Assembly: GCF_964340395.1 (NCBI RefSeq)
Contig: NC_135563.1
Span: forward strand, 11,816,651-11,880,650
From: Glandiceps talaboti
Taxonomy: Eukaryota > Hemichordata > Enteropneusta > Spengelidae
Direction of reading: 5' to 3'
DNA length: 64,000 bases
Part shown: positions 29,280-43,666 of the stretch, piece after piece
Numbering within the stretch: position 1 is the first letter of the stretch
How the letters are laid out: each line of letters opens with the position of its first letter
The notes under the pieces: model-generated
What the model was told of the DNA's origin: nothing
Seen by the model: only the letters and a program-made list of their open reading frames with translations
Database searches by the model: none
Made by a program: the position numbers and the translations under genes

Positions 29280-31080
29280 TATCGGCAGTTCAAGAGTCTT
29301 CATGGCAGATATTCAATTACGGAATACTGGAAAACCAGTTCACGTACCAGCGATAAACATTCAGATCACGCAGTAAACTGAGCATGTAGTCAACGTGACA
29401 TGTGAAATTGCCAGTTGAACCGCACAACATTCACCCACTGTATGTACAATACCGTTAGCTGTGGCATATAGGAGGGTAGTTTACATGGCAGGTTAGACAT
29501 TCAGAACACGTTAAATGAGGCAAAATCGGTTTCGTGTCAACGCTAAATCAATCCTATATGTTCATATTTTACACAGAGGCAATCAAAGACCTGATATAGT
29601 AGACAATCAGATCATATAGAGCCCACTTAAAGTCAGATAAGTGTCTATGTTAAACAAGTAATTCAACGTATGCTGTTCAATGAGACAGTAGTGGATGCTG
29701 TATTAAACCAGAGTCATTCCGTGTTCAGGGTCATCAGGAATATATACTAGCTCGTTTATGTGCCACACACAATGCACTTTAGTCAGCCATGTGTTATTAC
29801 AGTGATTGTGAGAACATTCGGTTTTCATAAATCTATTGTCATTTCAGGTGCCATATTCATAGTCACACAGGTTGTTCAAACTACGTGTGATAAATAAGAT
29901 ACCAAGCTTGCCATTAAGTCAGTGTGCTACTCTTAGCATTAAGTTCTTAGAATACATACCACGTGAGACAACCAATTCATGTACTGTTTAATGTGTCATA
30001 CTTCGCATTTGGCCCATGTTCCATACGGCAGATATAATTCATGGGTTATGTTAGGGATTCAATTCGTGTGCCATACGGGGTACTCAATTCACACAAAACA
30101 CACAAAATAACTGTAGTCTATGCCTTCTACTGTGTGTAAAATTGAACATTCAGTTCATACAAATGTGATGATCATTTCAAAGCCCATGATGAATATTGAG
30201 TTCTTGTGTGTAATAAAATGCATGCTGTTAATATATGCCATGTTTGATATCCAGTTCAAACTCAATGCAAGACATTAATGTACTGGTTATTTAACTTATG
30301 TGCCACGCTATACATTCAGTTAATGTGCCTTGCTGGATATGTGGATAATGTATCATGTCTGACATGGTTTACCTGCCAAGATCGATATTCAGTCTATCAC
30401 AGACAAGGTTCCTTGTTTGTGAGTATATGCACTACACTGAATAACCAGTTTACGTTCCATTTTGCATATCTAGTTTACCTGCTATGCTGAATATCCACTT
30501 TATGTACAATGCAATTCATCCAGTATGTTATGCACCGTGCTGAATGTTTAGATTATTCACCATGCTTCATATTTAGTCTACGTACCTTGCTGGATATTTC
30601 GTCAATCTGGCATGTTGGATACCCAGTTTACGCGCAATGCAAGACATTCAGTTTATGCACCGTGTTTGATATTAAGTATTTGTGTCATGCTAAATATTCG
30701 GGTTATAGATGTGCCATGCTGAATTTGTGACACGGTAAAAGGTTAATTACGTCTTGTCATGTAGAACACTCAGCTCAATGCATGCATTTCTAGAAAGTGT
30801 CCTGCTTGTCATTCAATCCTCGTGTCATACTTGACATTCTCTAAACTGTGCCGACGACATGGCAATTCAGGTCATGAGCCGTGTCAAACATCATATATGT
30901 GACGAATCTAACAGCCAGTATGAACTTTCTATCAACTGTCTTAAAAGCGAGTTTATATAAGCAGGTGTTACATTGCCAGGTTCAACGCCATTACCTTAAC
31001 CTCCTATGAAGGATGTCGAGTGCAATGCACATCTTACTTCTTAGTCCAGTGCACTTGCAATGTTAGATATTTCGGGAATG
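29280..31080. repeat. degenerate 25-bp satellite array
   Basis: Clearest at 30488-30719. Successive units start at 30488, 30513, 30541, 30566, 30591, 30616, 30641, 30666 and 30691, mostly 25 bases apart. Rough consensus: TGRATATTCAGTTTATGTRC plus CATGC. Outside this core the same words (ATTCAGTT, GTGCCATGC) recur with more divergence and indels, so outer limits are approximate. The short open frames at 30278-30730 are by-products. Confidence 0.75.
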
Positions 31081-31271
31081 TGATAAAGCAGATGTGCGAT
31101 GTTTTGATCCGTAAATAATTTATTGTTATTCAATCAGTGCAGTAAACGCTGACTGCCGTACACGGAAAGGAGCATTTTGACAGAGAATCTTTAAAAATGC
31201 ATTATATATAAATACATATATAAAATTTCATTCTTCTTTCGCTAAGTGTAGTGCACAATCAGCTTTGAGAG

Positions 31272-31272
<1 letters not shown>

Positions 31273-31367
<95 letters not shown>
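31273..31367. repeat. (TA)n microsatellite flanking a ribozyme locus (left)
   Basis: About 95 bases of uninterrupted TA directly upstream of the 157-base segment that carries a hammerhead ribozyme. Confidence 0.97.
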
Positions 31368-32927
<1,560 letters not shown>

Positions 32928-32958
<31 letters not shown>

Positions 32959-33016
32959 TGTATGTATGTATGTATGTATGTATGTATGTATGTATGTATG
33001 TATGTATGTATGTATG
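32928..33016. repeat. (TATG)n microsatellite
   Basis: About 22 perfect units. Confidence 0.98.
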
Positions 33017-33303
33017 AGTTTCCTTCAGTGTTGTAGAACAATAGCCTCTGTATCATTGTATTGTCCTTATTGTTTTTCATAGAAACAAACTCCTCGGTTG
33101 CAAAACCTTAGGCAGGTATCTTGTGAATTTATTTTGATTCTTGAATTTAAAGGATAAAGGTTAATGAGATGGCGTCATCTGCCATGAGGTCATGGCAGAG
33201 GAGAGGTATACATCAGGACGGCGCACGGAATCGTCCATTTGACCCGTTAACTCTGCTGGTGAGCTTTGATTGGGTTATATAGGTGAATGTTCTACATACG
33301 TAT

Positions 33304-33424
33304 ACATCCATCCATCCATCCATCCATCCATACATACATACATAAATACATACATACATACACACATATACATGTATTTGCGTCTGTGTGTATGTGGCTG
33401 TCTGTCTGTATGTCTGTCTGTCAG
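33304..33424. repeat. (CATC)n-(CATA)n and (GTCT)n compound microsatellite
   Basis: CATC units pass into CATA units to about 33366, followed by GTCT-type units at about 33396-33424. Confidence 0.9.
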
Positions 33425-36400
33425 GTATGATGCATGCATGCAGTGTGAACTAATAACAAAGAAGCTGACCCAGATATGTAAATTTGCATAATAAGCTAAT
33501 GAAAACATGTCCAATCTAGTTGGACAGGATATGATATCAACTTACTATAGCAATGCATGACCAATCTACGGTCTATTATGAATCTGTATTGAATGTTGTC
33601 AGTATTTCACCTGGCTGTAGTTCACCACGAGAAACGTTTAAAACCGTCAAAGTTTTTTGTGTGTGCGTGTTATATACACAAATAAGATACCTTGACATTT
33701 CACTTTGTCATAAATATACGTGCTTCATTCTTCCTATATGTAATACATCACAGCATATTAATTTACAAAGTGCACACGTCATCATGCATATATATAGTCT
33801 TCTATTTTGATATTTTGATATTTTCTCTAGTATTTGATTACAAAATTACGTCTAAAAGTGCAATAATATTACATTAATTATGTGTACGGCGTACATATCA
33901 TTCTCTCTTTAAAAGTGATCCCACCAAATTATAACGATCACGATCAAAAGTTCAATACAAAATATTCTTTCTATTGACAATATTATCAATAAAGATAACG
34001 AAAAATTAATAGTCAAATTGTTGTTATCATGGTGGTATGGGCATTGGGGACCCCGATACCAAGAAAGATTAATAAAACGGGTATGTTATGCCATTTTCTT
34101 CCTTTCTCACAGCATAATACGACAGCTATGCTGGATTATGTCTCGTAATATCACGTTTTTTTTTCATGTAAATCTTGCGGCAATGATTCCCTAGTACGTA
34201 CTTTGAAGATTACAGTGGTATTAAAGCCTGGCGTTACATTCTCCATTGTGAATGTAATACGACCCGGATAGTGGTATTATTTCAGTCTCCCGGCATGCAT
34301 TGGGATTTCAATTCACCTGCGGTGAAATAGTCCTAATTAATGGCGGTGGTATAGTAAGATCTCCGACTTTGTAACGTTGCTAAATACAATCCCGTTTTGT
34401 TTCTAAAGGTTACATCAAAGTTTGAGGACTTAGAGCTAATTTCCCTCCTGATTTATCAGCAGACGTGGATCTATGAATATTTGAGATAGCAATCACTACT
34501 TGTGTTACATCGCAAACAGGAATTTTATATCTACGACATCAAGCATTATCGGATCACTACTAACACTAGTGAATGTGTTAGTCATATAAGTGTGTTTAAC
34601 GGACACATAGAAGAAGATATTCTGGTAAGTTCTCTTGTGATTTGTCCCACTATAAACGAACACTGCATAATATTTACGTTTGACGTTGACGAATGGCAAT
34701 GACAAAAACTGACGTGGTAAGATATCGTATGATTGGACTGAAATCATTGAAATAATAACGCTAATGGAAATGGAAAACGACACTGTGCCCTTTCGGTTTT
34801 TAAAAGTAACAGACTGAGATTGGAAAGTAATATTTTCTTCATCGGGTAGCACCGTCTTATCTATGAAGATTACATTTTTTTGGAAACTTGCGAGCGTCGC
34901 AGCTTCGAAGTACGTATTTTATATCTAATTAATCATGAGAATCTTCATTATGTATATAAATCGGAAAATGTTGGTTGCCTCTGCATTACACTTAGTAATA
35001 CCCGGTTACTTAAAATGAAAATTTATGCGGTGTCATTAAACACACAAGATACAGAGTTTTCTACTACGATTTCACAGTTGAAGTTGCTAACTGTTTTATC
35101 AATTCAATGAATCACTCATAGTTACTGCTTTTTGTACTTTCAAGTTGCGAACGAGAAGATGTTTGTCAAACTTTCGCACGATTCACTTCGAGTTAAGATA
35201 CATGTGTCCAAGTAAATATGTATGTGATGTAGAAAACACATTATCACCTTAATATTAGAGGTAGCTTTTTTCGATGCCTCTGGAGGCTATATGCTTATGT
35301 GCTGTATACCTTGATATGATGCGACTTATAAGCAGACAATAGTCTGTAAGCTGATGTATTGTTATTTCATATTAAGTATTTCTTGAGGTTGGGGATTTTC
35401 GACAGAAAGTCATTTTTTAAAAACATTTTTGGGAAATAGTATTGACCATTAGACTAAAATAATTTTTAAGGTAGTTAGCCCCATCGATTCTTCAGTCTCA
35501 TATATTTGATAAATCTAGTGTCAACGTACCAATGACATGCATAGATCAACCATACAATTGGAAAATAATGTCGTTGGTACCTGGCACGTTTCCAATCAAT
35601 AAACTATTTTCAAAACATTAATTTTAGAACTTTCATGACAAAGGACTCCCACTATACAAGTACGCTTGCGTGGTTTACAAAAGAAAATGCCAAACCAAAT
35701 GTGTATCACGTATCAATAACAATTTCATTCTCACGGTTCAGACCTTATTTGTCTTCTGTGATACATCGAAAAATACAACCACTTGACGACGCCGTAAAAT
35801 AGGTTGTGTATTTACAACAATGTAAAAGTTAAAGTAAGTATTCTTAATGAGAATGTCATAGATTCGTATTCTCGATTGTTGTAACGGCACTAACTTTCTA
35901 AGATGGAAAGCGCGAAAGTATATATATATACAAATACATAGTACACTTACAATGCGAAGAACCAGAACAAACGATAGGAGATCTTCCAAAAAGGCACACT
36001 ACCTACTGTGATCTAAAATATACCTGTTTCACGTTATCCTTAACTTTAGAAATTTATTAGAGTAAATGTCTTTATCCAGGGATCGATCATCACATGCCAG
36101 CTATGATAATATTCCGCTGAAATATTCGATTAGTTGGGTCAACATTCAACTACATTCACATAGATCTCATTAGCCGATTACTCTACGGTAGGGTGCTCCT
36201 TTACCACTGTGGGTCAGACTCGATACACAGAAGAGAAGATCAGCTGTCTATATTTGTCGTTCCGATGATTGGAATGGAAAGCGCACGAAATCAACCTTAG
36301 TCCACTTCTGCAATCAGTGGCATGTTGCTTCACGACCATACGCTAAATATAATAGTCAAGGCAAACCTACTATCAATTCACTCGAACACTATAAATAGCA

Positions 36401-37647
36401 TAGCTATATACGAAATAGGTGAGTTGACCGGGAGATCATTTAATGGTGCTGAACTAACAAATATACTCGTTTTCACAACAGAACTGCCTGGTTATTTACT
36501 AGCTGGCTTATCCCCATGTAGTCCACCCAAGCTGCATGATAAAGAGGCGTGCTATTTTCCTATTTCTCAAAATGCAGTGTACGTCATACCCATATTTCAC
36601 AGAATTAACAATTTTCAGTTCAGTGAATCTACGAGAAAAGTGTTTTTGGATTGGTATGTCAAACGTATTTCTATTCTTAGTTTATCTTAATGACGTATGG
36701 TTGTATCCAACTATTACAGCCCGTTTCATGTTGGTGTTCACTGTCTCTGATTGTTTGACATAACCACGCAGACACCACTAAGAAAAACTGCACATTATGC
36801 ACATTAAAATAACAGATCGCAATTTCTTGCTTCATTTTATTTAAATGAAATAAAACATACTGCTGCTAGACGTAGACAGGCGGGCGCCAATGTTTCGATA
36901 TTTGTATTGATGTCTGCGTCGTGGCACATTAGTTCATATCATTTTCACAAAATTTCGCAAACCCTGTATTCATACATTCTTAAAGTGTAGCATGTACAGT
37001 TTGTTATTCGTGTCTGCTTCGTTGTGCAAACACAGCTAGTGAATACTAACATAAAACGGGCAGTATTATTTATCACAAGGAATGTTCATTAAGGTTATTG
37101 ATAAATAGATACCGTCAACTTTGTAAAAAAAAGTTCAAATAAAAACCTGACACCTTAGGTATAAACGCAACTGAATTCTGTACATTAATCTTGAATATGC
37201 AAAAGAATAATTAATCAGCGGAGACTGGCTTTACACCAACCAAACCCTTAATTAAAAATAGCTGGCATAATTGATGTACTTGGCACGATTTGTTAAGTGT
37301 ATTTTACATAGAATTAACGAAGTCTTGGCAAAGTTGATTCTACTAGGTACCATTGGTATATTAATCTTTTCATATCTACAGAATGACATGTTTATCTTCA
37401 GAGAGATATGGATTGCACTTTTGACCTTTGACTCGCATTAGCGTTATGGGATTCATTTTTATGAATATTTTATGTAGAACTCGCGTATTTGAGACGCCTT
37501 ATCAAGCATATTCATATACATTTATAAACACCACGATTCCCAGACGTATTGTGCATTTTTGCAATGATTCGCCACACTCTAACTGTTCAGGCATGTCTAT
37601 GATTTTACAGGTCATGTCGTCTGTAATCGGGGGAAATGCATCAAACA
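33425..37647. other. gene-free sequence
   Basis: The longest open frame (36322-36690, 122 codons) has no recognisable domain, no signal peptide and no clear splice context. No repeats of note were seen. Confidence 0.45.
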
Positions 37648-37945
37648 ATTTAAGCGGAAAAGCCTAGAAAATGACAGTAATCAAATAATATATTTCTACT
37701 CTGTGTGGTTTTCCTTTACATGTCAAGGAAACTAAAGATTTAATGTTAGAACACCCATGGATATTCTTGCAAGGATAAATACTCAAATATATACGTAATT
37801 TAAGCAGAAAGGTTTGGGAAATGACAGTAATCAAACAATATGTTTCTACTATGTGTGTTGTTTATTCACATGAGTAAAGGATACCAAATATTTAATGTTA
37901 GATCGCCCAATGATATTCTTGCTAGGATAAACAATCACTCATACC
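37648..37945. repeat. diverged 150-bp tandem duplication
   Basis: The block starting TAAGCGGAAAAGCC at 37651 recurs as TAAGCAGAAAGGTT at 37801. Shared words follow in order: ATGACAGTAATCAAA, TTTCTACT, TTTAATGTTAGA and GATATTCTTG. Many substitutions indicate an old duplication. Confidence 0.75.
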
Positions 37946-38917
37946 ATGAGTCTACGCACACAATTATATGATTTTTTTCAACATCAGCATTTGTCATCAG
38001 TATTTGTCATAACGTTGTTCAGTTTGTACATATATTATTTAGTATAAATGATTGTGGGTGACATTATAAGCATTGCCAAATGCGTTATTGTTTTATATAT
38101 TAGTAGCTACATACGTTATGAGGAACAGTAACATATAACGATAGAGACGACATTCTTAATGTATCCAGAAGGAACAAAGTTTGGCGAAATAAGTCACGAG
38201 GATAGGAAGGGTATCTGTTGCTAAATGCTGAAGAACATAAAGGTCATTGGGTCCCATATGTATTGTTAGCCATTAAGTTATCTTTACTGAACAAATTCTA
38301 CTGTAAATGGAAAGGTGATGATGGTAATTACGTTGACTATGAACGCAGTACCCTCTATAATTTACATAAAACACAAATGCTTTTGAGATCCACGTTTAGT
38401 TGTGCCACATAGTCTATATAAATTACATTACAAAGTCTGAATATTGTTCGTCAGCGTCAACAATCAATAACCAATCTAGAACAAATTAGAATATTATGTT
38501 GTGTTCAACAACAAATAACGAATAGGCCATTCCAGACTACAAACAGTGAATTGGGAATACAGCGCCCGATTTCTAATTGGGGGTATCATCACCTCATAGT
38601 ATCGAGCTTTGTCCCTTGGTATTCTCTAGATGTGTAAATCAGGGATGATTTACGTATTGTTCAGATATCGAAGAAAGGAACAGTGCTCTATGATTAACAT
38701 AGTGACCTATACCATGTATACCCCAAGGTACACACAGACAGTAGGTAGATCGCCACTATTGTAAATTGTGGAAAGACCAGTTTTCAGCGGGCTTGGATGC
38801 TAAGGACTGTTGAGATTGCTGTAATCATACGTAATCTGGGATGTCTGGAAGGCTGGCCGCCCTACAGCGATCGATTTGAATTGTCCCAGAGTTTACAAGC
38901 AAGAACATGTGCTGTAA
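37946..38917. other. gene-free sequence
   Basis: AT-rich sequence without a recognised gene or repeat. Confidence 0.5.
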
Positions 38918-39162
38918 ACAATACAATGCAATACAATACAATACAATACAATACAATACAATACAATGCAATGCAATGCAATGCAATACAATACAATACA
39001 ATACAATACAATACAATACAACACAACACAACACAACACAACATAACACACTGCACTGCACTGCAATGCAATGCAATGCAATGCTATGCAATACAATACA
39101 ATACAATACAATACAATACAATACAATACAATACAATACAATACAATACAATACAATACAAT
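38918..39162. repeat. (ATACA)n pentanucleotide array 1 with ATGCA and ACACA variants
   Basis: About 245 bases of 5-bp units (ATACA, ATGCA, ACACA). Long repetitive open frames on both strands here are not genes. Confidence 0.95.
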
Positions 39163-39807
39163 GAGAGTGATTTCTCATGCTTGTGAAATTAACGATTTCC
39201 CATCAACACAATTATAGCATGAACCTATCTTTTAAATATATTTTCAAAAGGACGTGAAGTTGACTGATATACAATTGAATTATTCCTTGATAAAGTTAAA
39301 GTTTATAACTGAATCTTTACATTATCAGATCTCAACATAGATAATCGCCATAGGCCGATGAAAACCACTATCTAATATGTGTGTAGAATGAATGCAATGC
39401 AATACAATACAATACAATGCAATGCAATACATTACAACACAACACAACACAACACAACACAACACAACACAATACAGTACAATACAATACGATACAAAAC
39501 AATACAGTACAATGCAATACAGCAAAATACAATACAATACAATGCAATACAATACAATGCAATACAATACAATGAGAGTGATTTCTCATGCTTGTGAAAT
39601 TAACGATTTCCCATCAACACAATTATAGCATGAGCCTATCTTTTAAATATATTTTCAAAAGGACTTGAAGTTGACTGATATACAATTGAATTATTCCTTG
39701 ATAAAGTTAATGTTTATAACTGAATCTTTACATTATCAGATTTCAACATATTATAATCGCCATAGGCCGATGAAAACCATATGATATGTGTGTAGAATGA
39801 AAGCAAT
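39163..39807. repeat. tandem duplication with period about 409 bp (unique flank plus pentanucleotide array 2)
   Basis: The unique block beginning GAGAGTGATTTCTCATGCTT starts near 39163 and again near 39572. The two copies of about 235 bases differ at only a handful of positions. Each is followed by a pentanucleotide array (39391-39572 and 39803-39938). The near identity implies a recent duplication, probably by unequal exchange between the arrays. Confidence 0.9.
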
Positions 39808-39938
39808 GCAATACAATACAATACAATACAATACAATGCGATGCAATGCAATGCAATACAATACAATACAATACAATACAATACAATACAATACAATACA
39901 ATACAATACAATACAATATAACACAACACAACACAATG
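39803..39938. repeat. (ATACA)n pentanucleotide array 3
   Basis: Third array of the same 5-bp unit, followed by unrelated sequence. Confidence 0.95.
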
Positions 39939-42610
39939 CTATATATTTGATTACTCTCACAGTGAGAAACTGAAATGTCTGCTTTGAAAAGTACAAAACC
40001 GACAAACGTTATAATGTAAAAAACAAACAAACAAAACAATATTAGGTTAAAATATTGAACAAATTAAACTAATACATACACATATTTCGACCAAAAGGAT
40101 AAAACATTACAGTTAAAAAACTAGACACTTGATCTACCTAATTAGATATTAGATATATCACCACCATTGATGTATATAACACTAGTCTTAGCTTTAGCAT
40201 TTTCATCTCTCTACTGTATTTGAAATTCAGGCATAAAGCTGCCTCAGTACCTAAGCTAATCAATTATATATATGTACGTGTCAAATATTAATCAAGGTTA
40301 TTTATACAATAAATCATGTATGTGTCAGGATTTGTCATGTTCATTAATAATCTCTTTAGGGCTCTTTAATAATTCATATGTCATCAATGCACATACACAA
40401 AACAAGTATTAATCTCTCCTAACCAGGCTTACTTAAGACTTTAGTACACTTGTATTGATCACCAGCATTGCTATCAACTTATACGACTTTGGGCGAGGAA
40501 ACAGTACCTTGGTAACTGACACAACATTGAAATCTTGTAAGGGAGACTAATGCAATTGTGTTATATCATTTTGGGGATTCCTGTAATTCAAGTGTTTGTG
40601 GCAAATCCTTATCAGGAAATTGACATTACATTTAACACAAACGCTATGTTTTGACAATATTGTGCATGTGGTAAAGGTGACTTGATTTCAAAGATATTTC
40701 GTTGAAAGTATATGTAATACAAGTTAATCAATGAAATATTATACAGTTATTGTTTGGCTATGACGTCACTAATAGGTGTCTATTACCCAAACGTTTCTTA
40801 TTCAGTAACTTTTTCCCGAGGCTGAAAGCTGAGGGAAATATTTGCTGCATAACAACACTAAGGGTATTATGACGTCAATGACTAGTATCTGGAATATGGC
40901 CAGGCAATAAGTGTTTCCTAATAAATCACATTCTCTTACAACACAACACATTCTCAGGCACATATTGTGTCCATAACCAAAACAAATACTGGTAGGACTA
41001 ATGAGGTACATGAATAGTGCCCTAAGAAAAATATAATACGACTAGTGAATGCTCTATGCAAGTTGAGGTTATTATGCATCACTAGTTTATATACCACATC
41101 ACACGATCTAAGCTAATCACTGCAGGCTGTGTTATAATGGTTGGTTCTCAATTTGTTCATATAATAGAACGAAACAACTTGTTTGATTTCCATGTGGTGT
41201 ATATGACCAATAGTGATCTTTCTTCTCTTTTTCAAATGTTCTCTGAGATATTACTCTTTAAAGAGCCCTGTAATGACAGACATGTTAGGGGTACTTGGTC
41301 ATGAATTGTCTTTCGGACATTAAATAAAGCATGTATAAAATGCTAATTCTTTGTCTATATCTGCATAGATTGATAGGATGTATTGATATTTGTCGAGTCC
41401 TGCATACTATGACAATAAAGACGTTTTGAATTCCTTTAAGTTAAAACTTTGAGTAAATCCAAAGTGTCTGTGTCCTAAGATCACCCTAGCGCCGTATATC
41501 ACTCAAACTATGGATAGACGCGTCCGACAAATACATGTACGTGATTTGTGTTGCAAGAACACTCATGAACAAAGAACCGACCAAGTGTTAAAAGGTAACA
41601 TAATCCCAAATCAACGACAAGCTTTTGAGATCGATTGAAAAATCAATTTTTCGTCAATTCTCGCTTAAATTCATTAGTAGCGGAAGATGAAACACTGACA
41701 TTTTGATTAGGAACACAGACATGTCTTAGATACGTGCTTTGGATCTACAGAATATTTACCTTGTAATGACATACGCATTTATAAATTGATGCATTCCTTC
41801 ACTATAAACAGTTAAACTTACTCCTTACCTAACAAAAGTGTAATCTTTATTAGGTCAGGCGCAAAGATATAGAAGCTGTTACTTCTTGAAATCTCCCAGC
41901 AGTCACTCCAATTGCCTGATAAAACGCCTTCTGTTCAAACTTCTCAAAATTGTGAAGAGAGATAAGGCAGTCTGTGATATTTCAAGTGTTATTAGAAGTA
42001 GAAGGGATAACATGTCATCCCACATAGGACACTATATTGAGCAATATATGAATAGATAAGCAAGTAGCAACTAAGCAGACTTAACCTATTGATAAGTTAC
42101 GTGAAAAGGGTGGCTGACGTCCCCTTTAATGATAATAAATTTTTTAATTGATTACGTTTAGTAGAAAATCAATTCGAAACAAAGTTAAATTCACGTATGC
42201 ATATTATCCTGCGACAAAACGGAACACCGTCATACGAGAAATTGATACTTAGAAAGAACTCAAAATTTTACAATGCAATTTATTAGTTATTGGTACGACT
42301 ACGATGAAACGCCTTACCAATGTCACTGAACTCTGTCACCAGGTGCAGGGGTCAACCATTAATGTTACGAGGTATAATGCTATTATTTATCTTGTACATA
42401 ACAGTGAAATATTTTTCATAATTTGACTAGTTGAGTCGACCTTATTAATGTATTGATGCATGGCTAATTATTTCCATTGTGATATAGACAATCGTCTGTC
42501 CTTGCAACTCCGGACAGGCTGTGTGATAAAATGGTTATCATTAATATTGCATTCAAATATTGTCAGACTGGCATTTTAAGTATTAGCGTTGACCACTCAA
42601 TGTGCGTAAC
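39939..42610. other. gene-free sequence
   Basis: AT-rich sequence in which no gene, RNA or mobile element was recognised. Confidence 0.5.
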
Positions 42611-42621
42611 GGTGTGTGTGT

Positions 42622-42689
<68 letters not shown>

Positions 42690-42702
42690 TGGAGGGGGGG
42701 GG
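42611..42702. repeat. (GT)n microsatellite followed by a poly-G run
   Basis: (GT)n with one interruption to 42690, then a G-rich tail with nine consecutive G. Confidence 0.95.
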
Positions 42703-42809
42703 CGACGGCCATACAATTGTACGTATTACAAATTGATTCTATGTGAAGTGTTCAGTGACAGTATTTAGCTACGGGGTGGTATTGATTATTTCTGGATGGG
42801 ACCTTAAAT

Positions 42810-42935
42810 TGTTTTGAGAGCGCTTGGAGATGGGGGGGGGGTTGGACTGCGAAATGGGGGGTTGGGGGTTGGACTGCGAAACACTTTTGATCAAAATGTT
42901 TTCTCTTCTGCCCCTGCCGTAAATTCTGGTCGTTC
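42810..42935 (+). repeat. copy of the G-rich dispersed element
   Basis: Contains GGGTTGGACTGCGAAA twice, then TTTTGATCAAAATGTTTTCT and CCGTAAATTCTGGTCGTTCT. The last blocks match 16055-16110 in the receptor intron. Confidence 0.5.
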
Positions 42936-43612
42936 TTATTACCTCAAATATTTGAACACATTTCTTCCTATAACAATTTTTGTATGTCAGTCTGATTTTA
43001 GACAGGCAACAAATAAGATAATCCTATTAAAGTTAAATTATGTTAAACGTTTGATCTTAAAGGCTGTATACAATGTAAAGCAGTTACACGTTACTCTCGT
43101 GTATTCTACGAAGTAAAAGGTCAAGGGTTATCTACTTTTCACGACTGCGGTACATTCCTTCTCATCAGAAACGCGTGTTTTGTGTTGACAGGTCAGGAGG
43201 GTTGCGCCTTCATTACATAGTACTTATTTTAGGATTACATGGAACATCTTATCTTACCTTCAATTGGAATTATGTCAATAGAAAAAAAAAAGTATTTATC
43301 AGTTTGAAGTGTAGTCTCTCCCAAAATGAGACAAGACTAATATACGGCATTTCGCAGTGTACCCAATTCAGCACATCAAATTCTTCTGATTGTTTTACTT
43401 ATCTTTTCTACATACAGCGGTCACAACTAGATAATGATTTAATGATATAAATAACAGATTTTCTGACAAGTAACTGCCTTTAGCGTGCACAGTATCTTGT
43501 GCTGTAACAATGTTTTACAAATATCGTATCAACTTGCTAAATACGAAGTATTGTTAAGAGATAGCAATGTTATTGGACATCCTGCCGATAATACTTTTTT
43601 TTCTTTTTTTCC

Positions 43613-43613
<1 letters not shown>

Positions 43614-43658
<45 letters not shown>

Positions 43659-43666
43659 GGGGGGGG
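43614..43666. repeat. (GT)n microsatellite followed by a poly-G run
   Basis: About 20 GT units running directly into about 11 consecutive G, the same arrangement as at 42611-42702. Confidence 0.95.

Noticed and set aside
36322-36690. 122-codon open frame
   Set aside because: No domain, signal or homology recognised and no flanking exon-like sequence.
38797-40039. Many overlapping open frames on both strands rich in Cys-Ile-Val-Leu or Asn-Thr-Ile-Gln
   Set aside because: They are produced by the (ATACA)n pentanucleotide arrays, which lack stops in several frames.
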